From assembly GCA_964621215.1 (NCBI GenBank), contig CAZULF010000064.1:1-12174 (forward strand): a stretch of DNA of 12,174 nucleotides. Reading direction: 5' to 3'. Every line of letters starts with the position of its first letter. Positions within the stretch are counted from its first letter, which is position 1. Below, one piece after another: positions 1 through 6,447 of the stretch. A program made the position numbers and the translations under genes. This DNA comes from CAZULF01 sp964621215 (GTDB taxonomy: Bacteria > Pseudomonadota > Gammaproteobacteria > UBA1113). The notes beneath the pieces were generated by a model that was given only the letters and a program-made list of their open reading frames with translations, had not been told where the DNA came from and did no database searches.

Positions 1-416
1 AAAATGCGAGCTAATGTTTCAGCCAGCAAGGTTTTACCACTGCCGGTGGGGCCAATTAACAAGATATTACTCTTGCCCAGTTCAACTTCAGCCGAGGTCG
101 TTTCCCCGTAACGTAATCGCTTGTAATGATTATAAACAGCAACGGATAATACCTTTTTAGCTTGCTCCTGACCAATAACATATTGATTTAAAACGTCATG
201 GATTTGGCTAGGAATAGGCAAATCGCTGCCTTGAGGGACAGAAATCTCTTGCTGCAGTTCTTCGCGAATTATGTCATTACACAATTCTACACATTCATCA
301 CAGACATAAACTGATGGACCTGCAATCAGTTTTTTTACTTCATGCTGACTTTTACCGCAAAATGAGCACGCCAAGAGCTTATCATTTGTGTTTTCTGGAT
401 GAGTTTCGTCTGTCAT
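1..416 (-). CDS. clpX: ATP-dependent Clp protease ATP-binding subunit ClpX (5' part, runs off left edge)
   Basis: AAA+ unfoldase that recognises substrates, unfolds them with ATP and feeds them to ClpP in the cytoplasm. Only the first 138 residues are inside the window. The N-terminal C4 zinc-binding domain is visible: Cys17-x2-Cys20 (CSFCGKS) and Cys39-x2-Cys42 (VCDEC). The linker leading to the AAA+ module follows, then the Walker A motif GPTGSGKT at residues 122-129 (bases 30-53). The ATG at 416-414 is preceded by AAAGG at a workable distance, and the protein begins MTDET followed directly by the zinc domain, as usual for the family. It lies downstream of clpP on the same strand, with a gap of about 190 bases that holds a promoter candidate and a hairpin. 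Walker B, the sensor motifs and the ClpP-binding IGF loop would lie beyond the left edge. Identification is secure; completeness cannot be judged. Confidence 0.97.
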   Translation of the reverse strand, partial: MTDETHPENTNDKLLACSFCGKSQHEVKKLIAGPSVYVCDECVELCNDIIREELQQEISVPQGSDLPIPSQIHDVLNQYVIGQEQAKKVLSVAVYNHYKRLRYGETTSAEVELGKSNILLIGPTGSGKTLLAETLARI

Positions 417-469
417 TCAATTTACCTTTAAATTTAAGGAGATAGACCTTTATAACTATCGAAAATTCT

Positions 470-497
470 ACTATGCCTGAGATAGTAAAATTGTCAA
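470..497 (-). promoter_or_regulatory. candidate sigma-70 promoter for clpX
   Basis: On the minus strand a perfect -35 hexamer TTGACA (bases 497-492) is followed after 16 bases by CATAGT (475-470), a 4/6 match to the -10 consensus. The site lies 54 bases or more upstream of the clpX ATG and points towards it. This suggests clpX can be transcribed separately from clpP. The -35 is strong and the -10 mediocre, so the exact start site is uncertain. Confidence 0.5.
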
Positions 498-498
498 C

Positions 499-525
499 AG
501 CCCCTACTTTATAAAAATGGGGGCT
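499..525 (-). terminator. hairpin between clpP and clpX, possible weak terminator or attenuator
   Basis: AGCCCC (499-504) pairs with GGGGCT (520-525), giving a 6-bp GC-rich stem that could extend by one A-T pair past a mismatch, with an AT-rich loop. In the direction of tig-clpP transcription it lies after the clpP stop and just before the clpX -35 box. The sequence after it (TGTTGACAATTTT) has only a late, short T-run, so it is a poor intrinsic terminator. Read-through into clpX is likely. Confidence 0.35.
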
Positions 526-603
526 CAATAGGGTTTTTCAAGCTCCACTTTCTATAAGAATAGCATAGAGAGAGAATTCTGGTTGGGGCCTATTTTTCTC
601 TTC

Positions 604-1260
604 CTACTTTGTCGAGGTAGTTCCCCGTTTATTCATGATGGCATCCACCAAACCATAGCTGATAGCCTCTTCTGGACTCATGAAATTATCGCGTTCTGTG
701 TCGATATGGATTTGTGCGGCATCTTTGCCGGTATGTTCCGCCATAATTTGATTGATTTTTTCGCGAACGAACAAGGTTTCACGAGCATGAATTCCAATAT
801 CCGTGGCTTGACCTCGGAAACCACCTAAAGGCTGGTGAATCATAACGCGTGAGTTAGGTAAACAAAAGCGATGCCCCTTTTCGCCAGCGCATAATAGTAG
901 CGCGGCAATACTCGCAGCTTGTCCAATGCATAAGGTGCTGACTTTAGGTTTCACAAATTGCATCGTGTCATAAATAGCTAAGCCAGCAGTCACGACACCG
1001 CCCGGTGAGTTAATATAGATAGCAATGTCTTTATCAGGATTTTCTGATTCTAAAAACAATAATTGAGCCACGATCAAGTTAGCCATATTATCTTCGACTT
1101 CGTTTCCGAGAAAAATAATACGTTCTTTCAACAACCGAGAATAAATATCATACGCACGTTCACCACGGGAGGTTTGTTCAACCACCATAGGAACCAAACC
1201 ACCGGTATTCCTAATGGGTGATGTTTCAACTAATTGTTCCAAAATTTGTTTTCGATTCAT
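604..1260 (-). CDS. clpP: ATP-dependent Clp protease proteolytic subunit ClpP
   Basis: Serine peptidase that forms the tetradecameric chamber of ClpXP or ClpAP in the cytoplasm. The 218-residue product has the full catalytic triad: Ser117 in GQAAS, His142 in MIHQP, and Asp191 in TERDNFMS. The spacing matches E. coli ClpP with an offset of six residues. The substrate-strand motif INSPGG is at residues 83-88, and LVPMVVEQTSRGERAYDIYSR (from residue 22) is typical of the mature N-terminus, so the preceding 20 or so residues are probably a cleaved propeptide. The ATG overlaps the tig stop as ATGA, implying translational coupling. A GGGAG ribosome-binding site lies inside the end of tig. The position between tig and clpX is the standard gammaproteobacterial arrangement. 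Confidence 0.98.
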   Translation of the reverse strand: MNRKQILEQLVETSPIRNTGGLVPMVVEQTSRGERAYDIYSRLLKERIIFLGNEVEDNMANLIVAQLLFLESENPDKDIAIYINSPGGVVTAGLAIYDTMQFVKPKVSTLCIGQAASIAALLLCAGEKGHRFCLPNSRVMIHQPLGGFRGQATDIGIHARETLFVREKINQIMAEHTGKDAAQIHIDTERDNFMSPEEAISYGLVDAIMNKRGTTSTK

Positions 1261-2567
1261 TCCTTGGCTCCCATCACATCGGTAAAGGATACCGGTGTTT
1301 CAATGATTTTTGCATCTTGCAGTAATTTTTCAACCACTTGCTCTTCAATAACATACGCTTCAATATCGTTCAACAATTGTTTATTGCTGTAATAGTTACT
1401 AATCATTTCTTCTGGATTTTCAAATGCAGAAGCTCGTTTCTCAATAACTTGTTTCACACGCTCTGCATCAGCTTCAATTTCAAATAATTTGATAGCCGCA
1501 TTCACTAATAAGCCAATAGTAATACGCTGCTTGCTGGTCGCGCCGAATAATGCAGGAGCCATATCCTTCTCAATCTTGGTGCGGAATTTTTTCTCCATTT
1601 GCTGGCGCATTTCTTCCGTTTCTTGATCTACCAAAGCTTGCGGAACATCAATTGGATTTAGTTCAACCAACTTTTCAAACACAGTTTGTTTTAGTTTGTT
1701 TTGCAACGCCATTTCCAACTCACGTTCCATACCTTGGCGCAATTCTTTTTGCAAGTCATCCACATTGCCATTTTTGATACCGAATGATTTAGCAAATTCT
1801 TCATTCACTTCGGGTAATTTTGCTTCTTCAACATGGTGGGCATGAATAACAAATTTAGCGGCTTTGCCCGCTAATTCTTTGGCATGATATTCCGCAGGGA
1901 AAGTCACATCGATAGTTCTATCTTCACCTGCTTTGATGCCAACAATGGCTTCTTCAAAGCCTGGGATCATGCGATGGCCACCTAATTCTAGATGGAAATG
2001 CTTAGCCGTATTGCCTTCAAATGGTTGGTCATCAATGAAACCTTCAAAATCGATTTCAACACGGTCGTCATTTTTAGCTGCACGCTCTACCGCATGCCAT
2101 TCGCGCATTTGTAAACGCAATTTATCTAAGGTAGCTTGTACATCCGCTTCGGTTACTGTAGCGCTGTCTTTATTGATTTCGACATTTTTTAATGGTTTTA
2201 GCTCAATAGCAGGAAATACTTCAAATAGGATAGAGAATTTAAAGGGTTTTTCCGCTTCCAATACCGGCATTTCAAAGCGAGGTTGGCTCGCTAAGTGCAA
2301 TTTCTCATTTTTTTCATCTTTATTGTAAGCATCAATCGCATTCCAAGTATATTCGCGCATTAATTCAAACATGACATTATGGCGTAAATCAGGTGCATTA
2401 CGTTTAACCACGTCTAATGGCGCTTTGCCCGGACGAAAGCCAGCAATTTTGGCGCGCTTCTGTAATTTTTTTAGCTCATCTTCTTCTTTTTTATGAAAAA
2501 GGTCCCAAGGCAATTCAACGGTTAAACGACGTTCTAAGCCATTTGTTACTTCAACAGAAACTTGCAT
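1257..2567 (-). CDS. tig: trigger factor, ribosome-associated chaperone and peptidyl-prolyl isomerase
   Basis: Binds at the ribosome exit tunnel and shields nascent chains. The 436-residue length agrees with the E. coli protein (432). The N-terminal ribosome-binding domain carries the signature GFRPGKAP at residues 43-50. An FKBP-type isomerase domain spans roughly residues 165-245 (DRVEIDFEGFIDDQPFEG, then LGGHRMIPGFEEAIVGIKAGE). The C-terminal helical arms from about residue 250 are rich in Glu, Lys and Gln. The ATG at 2567 is preceded by GAGGT with 8 bases of spacing, and the protein starts MQVSVE, as in other gammaproteobacterial trigger factors, so the start is firm. It lies 33 bases downstream of tRNA-Leu with no visible terminator between them, and its stop overlaps the clpP start. 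Confidence 0.98.
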   Translation of the reverse strand: MQVSVEVTNGLERRLTVELPWDLFHKKEEDELKKLQKRAKIAGFRPGKAPLDVVKRNAPDLRHNVMFELMREYTWNAIDAYNKDEKNEKLHLASQPRFEMPVLEAEKPFKFSILFEVFPAIELKPLKNVEINKDSATVTEADVQATLDKLRLQMREWHAVERAAKNDDRVEIDFEGFIDDQPFEGNTAKHFHLELGGHRMIPGFEEAIVGIKAGEDRTIDVTFPAEYHAKELAGKAAKFVIHAHHVEEAKLPEVNEEFAKSFGIKNGNVDDLQKELRQGMERELEMALQNKLKQTVFEKLVELNPIDVPQALVDQETEEMRQQMEKKFRTKIEKDMAPALFGATSKQRITIGLLVNAAIKLFEIEADAERVKQVIEKRASAFENPEEMISNYYSNKQLLNDIEAYVIEEQVVEKLLQDAKIIETPVSFTDVMGAKE

Positions 2568-2600
2568 TTAATAATACCTCGTTACCAGTGTTATAGAATT

Positions 2601-2685
2601 TGGTGCGAAAGGAGAGACTCGAACTCTCACAGGTTACCCCGCTGGAACCTAAATCCAGTGCGTCTACCAATTCCGCCACTTTCGC
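2601..2685 (-). tRNA. tRNA-Leu, anticodon UAG
   Basis: This is an 85-base class II tRNA on the minus strand. The acceptor stem GCGAAAG pairs with CTTTCGC, followed by discriminator A and an encoded CCA (2603-2601). The D-arm GGCGGAATTGGTAGACGC is typical of leucine tRNAs. The anticodon stem CTGGA/TCCAG encloses the loop TTTAGGT, so the anticodon is TAG (bases 2651-2649), which reads CUA codons and may wobble. The long variable arm GGGGTAACC fits the leucine class. The T-arm is GAGAG-TTCGAGT-CTCTC. It sits immediately before tig, a gene order also seen in other gammaproteobacteria. Confidence 0.97.
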
Positions 2686-2702
2686 ATAATTTAAGACACG
2701 CG

Positions 2703-2731
2703 ATTATACCGACAAAGTTCAAAAAGGTAAA
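2703..2731 (-). promoter_or_regulatory. sigma-70 promoter for tRNA-Leu (and probably tig-clpP)
   Basis: On the minus strand TTTACC (2731-2726, 4/6 match to the -35 consensus) is separated by 17 bases from a perfect TATAAT (2708-2703). The -10 is followed by CGCGTG, a GC-rich discriminator of the kind found at stringently controlled stable-RNA promoters. The predicted start near 2695 gives a leader of about 10 bases before the mature tRNA 5' end at 2685. No terminator separates the tRNA from tig, so this promoter probably also serves the chaperone-protease genes. Confidence 0.7.
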
Positions 2732-2755
2732 CCACTAGTAAAACCAATCTTTTTT

Positions 2756-2790
2756 CTCGTCGTCCCGCGGACAAACCGCGGGACGACGAG
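2756..2790. repeat. compact GC-rich palindrome, tcgtcgtcccgcgg family
   Basis: A perfect 15-bp inverted repeat: ctcgtcgtcccgcgg (2756-2770), loop acaaa (2771-2775), ccgcgggacgacgag (2776-2790). Its inner 14 bases on each side are identical to the outer ends of the larger element at 8191-8379, so both belong to one dispersed family. It lies in the gap between the divergent tRNA-Leu-tig and EamA transcription units. A run of six T precedes it on the plus strand. No T-run follows the hairpin in either reading direction, so it is not an intrinsic terminator. Confidence 0.85.
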
Positions 2791-2801
2791 ATCTCTAAAA
2801 A

Positions 2802-2830
2802 TTGTTCGTTATCAAGAATTACGGTACTAT
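2802..2830 (+). promoter_or_regulatory. weak promoter candidate for the EamA transporter-cinA pair
   Basis: TTGTTC (2802-2807, 3/6) and TACTAT (2825-2830, 4/6) are separated by 17 bases and lie 33 bases before the transporter ATG. The matches are poor. The site is proposed mainly because a promoter is needed in this divergent gap. Confidence 0.25.
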
Positions 2831-2862
2831 ATCCCTCATTATCCAACCGTAATGGCCACACT

Positions 2863-3792
2863 ATGACAAATTCCCTCTATTATCTAATCACCATCATCAT
2901 CTGGGGTACAACCTGGATAGGAATTCAGTATCAAGTGGAGTCCGTTGACCCCTTATGGTCAGTAGTGTATCGATTCGGTTCAGCTTCATTGATTTTATTC
3001 ATATTTTGCCTACTTGCCGGTAAGTCCTTGTATTTTAGCCGAAAAGAGCATGGGATTATCATGCTACAAAGTATTTTTCTGTTCTCCGTCAACTATATAC
3101 TTTATTACGCCGGATCACAGCATTTAATCAGTGGCTATGTCGCTATCACCGCTGCCACTATCGCTATTATGAATATTTTCAATTCGCATCTATTCTTAAA
3201 AACCCCGTTTAATGCACGTAAAATGCTCGGTGCGGTGATCGGTGTGTTTGGTTTAGTTGTGGTATTTTGGGATGAATTCCTCGGTGCGATACTTGGGAAA
3301 AGCGAACTGAAAGAGCTTATGGTTGGGGCGATTTTATGTCTCGTTGCTACCTATGTCGCCTCCTTAGGCAATGTAATCTCGAAACACAATCAAGATTTGA
3401 AATTACCCGTATTACAAACCAATGCTTGGGGCATGTTGTACGGAACGTTAGCAACGATGATTATTGCTTTATGTATGGGAAAAATGCCTGGCATCGATTG
3501 GTCTGCGCCCTATTTGTTATCGTTGGGTTATTTAAGCTTTTTTGGTACTGTCATCGCCTTTGGCACCTACCTCAAATTGGTGGGCAATATCGGACCGGAA
3601 CGGGCGGCCTATGTTTTTGTGTTAACACCGATTGTCGCGCTGGTTTTATCGTCATTTTTTGAAGAATTTCAGTGGACACTCTCAACCCTTATTGGCATTG
3701 CACTCATTCTATTAGGTAATATTCTTGTAAATGCATCAACGACTCAACCTGCAATACAAGACGATGAACACCTCTCCATAAAGGAATCGTAA
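2863..3792 (+). CDS. EamA/DMT-family inner-membrane transporter
   Basis: A 309-residue, strongly hydrophobic protein with about ten predicted membrane segments in two repeated EamA halves. It belongs to the drug/metabolite transporter superfamily, whose members usually export amino acids, metabolites or drugs. The first half opens with the family-typical IIWGTTWIGIQYQV followed by DPLWSVVYRF, and the repeat includes SGYVAITAATIAIMNIF near residues 87-103. The second half begins around residue 150 (LMVGAILCLVATYVASLGNV) and contains GPERAAYVFVLTPIVALVLS near 246-265. The C-terminal tail is hydrophilic and cytoplasmic. No strong Shine-Dalgarno sequence precedes the ATG, but the first membrane segment begins right after it, so the start is plausible. 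The stop lies 3 bases before the cinA-like start, suggesting an operon. The substrate cannot be inferred. Confidence 0.9.
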   Translation: MTNSLYYLITIIIWGTTWIGIQYQVESVDPLWSVVYRFGSASLILFIFCLLAGKSLYFSRKEHGIIMLQSIFLFSVNYILYYAGSQHLISGYVAITAATIAIMNIFNSHLFLKTPFNARKMLGAVIGVFGLVVVFWDEFLGAILGKSELKELMVGAILCLVATYVASLGNVISKHNQDLKLPVLQTNAWGMLYGTLATMIIALCMGKMPGIDWSAPYLLSLGYLSFFGTVIAFGTYLKLVGNIGPERAAYVFVLTPIVALVLSSFFEEFQWTLSTLIGIALILLGNILVNASTTQPAIQDDEHLSIKES

Positions 3793-3795
3793 ATC

Positions 3796-4935
3796 ATGTC
3801 GCATCGTATTGGATTTTTGGCAACAGGAACTGAGTTAGTACAAGGCGATATTTTAAATACTAACGTTCAACATATGGCACGTGAATTAACCGAGCAGCAT
3901 TACCCCATTGGTATGCATATGATGGTGAGCGATGATCAAAGTGAAATTTTGCAAGCACTCGAATATTTAGTTGAATCACACGATATTATTATCGTGACCG
4001 GAGGTTTAGGACCCACTACGGATGATCGCACACGCTATGCGTTATCGGAACTCGTTTCACAACCATTGGTATTTCACGACGAAAGTTGGGACTACATTAT
4101 GCATCGATTATCACATTATGGATTAACTATTACCGAAAATAATCGACAACAAGCAATGTTTCCTGCTTCCGCTATTGTATTGGATAATCCCAATGGCACC
4201 GCCAATGGCTGCAAAGTCAGCTATACACACGTTGCTACAGGAGTGACTAAAGTTATTTATTTAATGCCTGGGCCACCGAATGAATGTTTGCCGATGTTTG
4301 AGCATTATGTTTTTCCTGATTTGGCTCACTATCTACAGCAACAACCGCGCTTCAAGAAAAAATGGCGCTTATTTAATGTGAGTGAAAGTCATATTGCTGC
4401 TGAATTAGAACAGGCATTAATGGGTTTTAATGTGGTAACCGGTTATCGTATTGATTACCCTTATTTAGAATTTAAAATTGAAGCACCCATAAATTGTGAT
4501 GTAGGTAAATTATTGACGGCGGTTACACCACTAATTAAACCGCATTTACTAGCGGATGAATATATTCCTGCCTCGCAACTATTAAAAGAAAAACTAGCCA
4601 CCTTAACTCAGCCGCTATTAATTGTTGATGATGCCACTGGTGGATTACTACAAACAAGATTATCTTCAAAACAAAATTACCACCATGTTTACTTTGCCGA
4701 AGGCGATAAGAGCAAAACTGATTTTCAAGCTGTAATCACTGTGTCTGGCTTGAAAGAATATTGGCAGAATTTAGATGAATCAAAAACCACAACTATACAT
4801 ATGACGCTCTCTTCTGCCGCTGGAACACAAGAGTTTAATGCGGAAATCCCCTACCGCCCCATCCGAATTGTCAAATACGCGGTGGAGTTGGCAGCGAGTC
4901 AGATATTAAACTACTTAAAGGAAATAAAAAACTAG
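3796..4935 (+). CDS. cinA: CinA-like protein with degenerate C-terminal PncC-type domain
   Basis: The N-terminal half is a clear CinA/MoaB-like domain (COG1058). It has GTELVQGDILNTN at residues 11-23, the TGGLGPTTDD loop at 68-77, NPNGTANG at 131-138 and PGPP at 158-161. In CinA proteins this domain is linked to ADP-ribose pyrophosphatase activity, and the C-terminal PncC domain deamidates nicotinamide mononucleotide. Here the region from residue 262 keeps a PncC-like start and an RPIRIVKYAVELAA-type final helix. However, the usual AESCTGG catalytic motif is replaced by VDDATGG (277-283), so the Ser is absent, and the domain is about 40 residues shorter than normal. Deamidase activity is therefore doubtful. 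Total length is 379, against roughly 410-420 for typical two-domain CinA. AAGGA at 3781-3785 serves as ribosome-binding site inside the end of the transporter gene. The gene faces ogt across an inverted repeat. Confidence 0.88.
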   Translation: MSHRIGFLATGTELVQGDILNTNVQHMARELTEQHYPIGMHMMVSDDQSEILQALEYLVESHDIIIVTGGLGPTTDDRTRYALSELVSQPLVFHDESWDYIMHRLSHYGLTITENNRQQAMFPASAIVLDNPNGTANGCKVSYTHVATGVTKVIYLMPGPPNECLPMFEHYVFPDLAHYLQQQPRFKKKWRLFNVSESHIAAELEQALMGFNVVTGYRIDYPYLEFKIEAPINCDVGKLLTAVTPLIKPHLLADEYIPASQLLKEKLATLTQPLLIVDDATGGLLQTRLSSKQNYHHVYFAEGDKSKTDFQAVITVSGLKEYWQNLDESKTTTIHMTLSSAAGTQEFNAEIPYRPIRIVKYAVELAASQILNYLKEIKN

Positions 4936-4939
4936 CCCC

Positions 4940-5017
4940 GTAACCTGGATGAAGCGAAGCGGAATCCGGGATTCTCGAATAGGAAACCCGGATTCCGCTT
5001 CGCTCCATCCAGGCTAC
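4940..5017. repeat. inverted pair of GTAG-type REP-like units (78 bp), copy 1
   Basis: Two 31-base arms (4940-4970 and 4987-5017) are inverted repeats matching at 29 of 31 positions, around a 16-base spacer. Each arm reads gtagcctggatgaagcga then agcggaatccggg, with small changes. Each is also a hairpin in its own right: the head GTAG, then CCTGGAT pairing with ATCCGGG. This is the layout of REP sequences arranged as a BIME-like pair. The element fills nearly all of the 88 bases between the convergent stop codons of cinA and ogt. It could end or protect both transcripts, but no T-run follows on either strand. Confidence 0.9.
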
Positions 5018-5023
5018 AGAGAG

Positions 5024-5632
5024 CTATCGATGTCCCTTCTCATGTTGCAGCAACCATTGTTTTCGACTGATACCGCCGCCGTAGCCACCTAAATCACCGT
5101 TATTATTAATTACACGGTGGCAAGGGATGATAATACCCAATTGGTTGGCGCCGTTAGCGTTAGCGACAGCGCGGCAGGCGGTGGGTTGGCCAATGCTGTG
5201 AGCGAGCTCTAGATAAGAACGTGTTTCCCCATAAGGAATTTGTTGCAGTTCTTTCCACACCCTTTGTTGAAACGGCGTGCCTAGCATTTGGATTGGGGTT
5301 TTAAATTCCGACAATGTGCCTTCGAAATAGTGCTTCAATTCCAATTCTATCGAATCAATCGGTGCCGTGCGTTCTGGAATAATGGCTGACTTAGTTTTAC
5401 TGCGTAAGCGCTCAATTTCACCTTCAAGTCCTCGTCGATCGACAAATTCCAATATGTATAACACTTTGTCATCAGAAACTGCAATCATAGGCCCCATACG
5501 TGTGTCTAACCACGCTGCTTTTAAAACGTTAGCAGCGTGCACTTTAGTGGGGGGTGCTCCCATAATGCGTGAAAAGGCATCGCGAAAACCGCTGTCAGAT
5601 TCATATCCATTTGAAAGTTGTGTCTCTATCAT
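5024..5632 (-). CDS. ogt: methylated-DNA--protein-cysteine methyltransferase with partial Ada/AraC helix-turn-helix
   Basis: Removes alkyl groups from O6-alkylguanine by irreversible transfer to its own cysteine. The acceptor is Cys171 in the invariant PCHRV motif (170-174). Upstream lie GTPFQQRVWKEL (118-129) and IPYGETRSY (132-140), then the DNA-binding helix region TACRAVANANG (151-161), and downstream GGYGGGISRKQWLL (182-195). Residues 9-30 (NGYESDSGFRDAFSRIMGAP, then PTK) resemble the last recognition helix of an AraC-type domain, as in Ada-like fusions, but the rest of that domain is missing. The upstream frame meets a stop 10 codons before the ATG and does not restore it. GGAG lies 8 bases before this ATG, so the short form is probably what is made. 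It is downstream of maiA on the same strand with a 55-base gap. Confidence 0.93.
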   Translation of the reverse strand: MIETQLSNGYESDSGFRDAFSRIMGAPPTKVHAANVLKAAWLDTRMGPMIAVSDDKVLYILEFVDRRGLEGEIERLRSKTKSAIIPERTAPIDSIELELKHYFEGTLSEFKTPIQMLGTPFQQRVWKELQQIPYGETRSYLELAHSIGQPTACRAVANANGANQLGIIIPCHRVINNNGDLGGYGGGISRKQWLLQHEKGHR

Positions 5633-5687
5633 TTTTGAATCTCCATAGAATAGATATCATTCTGTTAAATTAAGTCGTTAAAACTTT

Positions 5688-6335
5688 CTATTCCACATCC
5701 GGCTGATTAGCTGGCAGTGCTGCGGTAAATGCAGGTAATGTTAAACAATGTTCTTCGATAGCGATTAAAGTTGGATAGTCTGACAAAGAACAATGAAATC
5801 GACGGGCATTTAATAATTGCGGGATCAAACAAATATCTGCGATAGTCGGCGTGTTGCCAAAACAACATTTCCCCGTAGTCGATGCATGTGCCAGCTGTTG
5901 CTCTAATGCTCGTAAACCTAATTCAATCCAATGTTGATACCAACCTACTTTTTGTGGTTCGTCAACTAAAAATTGTTGGGTTAAATAATTTAATACCCGC
6001 AAATTATTGAGTGGATGAATATCACATGCGATAGCTTGTGCAACGGCACGTGCTTTTGCACGGGTAATCAAGTCAGTTGGAAGGATGCTGGGTGTAGGAA
6101 TTTTTTCTTCTAAATATTCAATAATGGCGATCGATTGAGTGATGATATTGCCATCATCTTCTAGTGCAGGCACTAATCCTTGTGGGTTGAGTTGATGGTA
6201 AGATAATGAATGTTGTTGACCACCGTCTTTAAGCAAATGGATTGGAATGATTTCATATTCCACTTGCTTTAAATTCAAAGCAATCCGAGTGCGGAATGCG
6301 GCGCTAGAACGATAGTAGCTATATAACTTCAACAT
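5688..6335 (-). CDS. maiA: maleylacetoacetate isomerase (zeta-class glutathione transferase)
   Basis: Glutathione-dependent cis-trans isomerase that converts maleylacetoacetate to fumarylacetoacetate in tyrosine and phenylalanine breakdown. The 215-residue product has the zeta-class signature YSYYRSSAAFRTRIALN (residues 5-21, catalytic SSxxxR region). It also has the cis-proline loop NPQGLVPALE (50-59), the glutathione-contacting QS (67-68) and the C-domain motif DIHPLNNLRVLNYL (105-118). An ATG four codons upstream (6347) is in frame, but the ATG at 6335 is preferred. It has GGAG six bases before it, formed partly from that upstream ATG-GAG, and the protein then starts MLKLYSYYRSS as in relatives. 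It follows HPPD on the same strand, separated by a REP pair, which fits a shared pathway. Homogentisate dioxygenase, the step between them, is not here. Confidence 0.93.
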   Translation of the reverse strand: MLKLYSYYRSSAAFRTRIALNLKQVEYEIIPIHLLKDGGQQHSLSYHQLNPQGLVPALEDDGNIITQSIAIIEYLEEKIPTPSILPTDLITRAKARAVAQAIACDIHPLNNLRVLNYLTQQFLVDEPQKVGWYQHWIELGLRALEQQLAHASTTGKCCFGNTPTIADICLIPQLLNARRFHCSLSDYPTLIAIEEHCLTLPAFTAALPANQPDVE

Positions 6336-6358
6336 ATTTTTCTCCATTGTTACATTGC

Positions 6359-6436
6359 GTAGCCTGGATGAAGCGAAGCGGAATCCGAGATTCTCGCATA
6401 GAAAACCCGGATTCCGCTTCGCTTCATCCAGGCTAC
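6359..6436. repeat. inverted pair of GTAG-type REP-like units (78 bp), copy 2
   Basis: Same architecture as the element at 4940-5017: 31-base arms (6359-6389 and 6406-6436) matching at 30 of 31 positions, around a 16-base spacer attctcgcatagaaaa. The two 78-base elements agree at about 73 of 78 positions, spacers included, so the pair behaves as one mobile or amplified unit. This copy lies between hppD and maiA within a run of same-strand genes. The hairpin would form in a shared transcript and could make maiA expression differ from that of hppD. Confidence 0.9.
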
Positions 6437-6447
6437 AGGGGCTCTCC

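Noticed and set aside
583..828. 81-codon plus-strand frame
   Set aside because: Lies antisense within clpP and has no family-like sequence; it is a shadow of the real gene.
1550..2328. Two plus-strand frames inside tig
   Set aside because: Fully antisense to a clearly identified trigger factor gene, with low-complexity translated sequence.
2756..2790. Perfect hairpin as an intrinsic terminator
   Set aside because: The T-run is before the hairpin on the plus strand, so neither strand gives a stem followed by U residues, and it lies upstream of both flanking genes.
6336..6347. Upstream ATG as the maiA start
   Set aside because: The upstream ATG and its GAG form the ribosome-binding site for the ATG at 6335, which gives the usual MLKLYSYYRSS beginning. 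The alternative adds only four residues and cannot be fully excluded.
4940..6436. Repeats as a CRISPR array
   Set aside because: There are only two 78-bp copies, separated by about 1.3 kb and by genes. The spacer inside each copy is conserved, not unique, and no cas genes are present.
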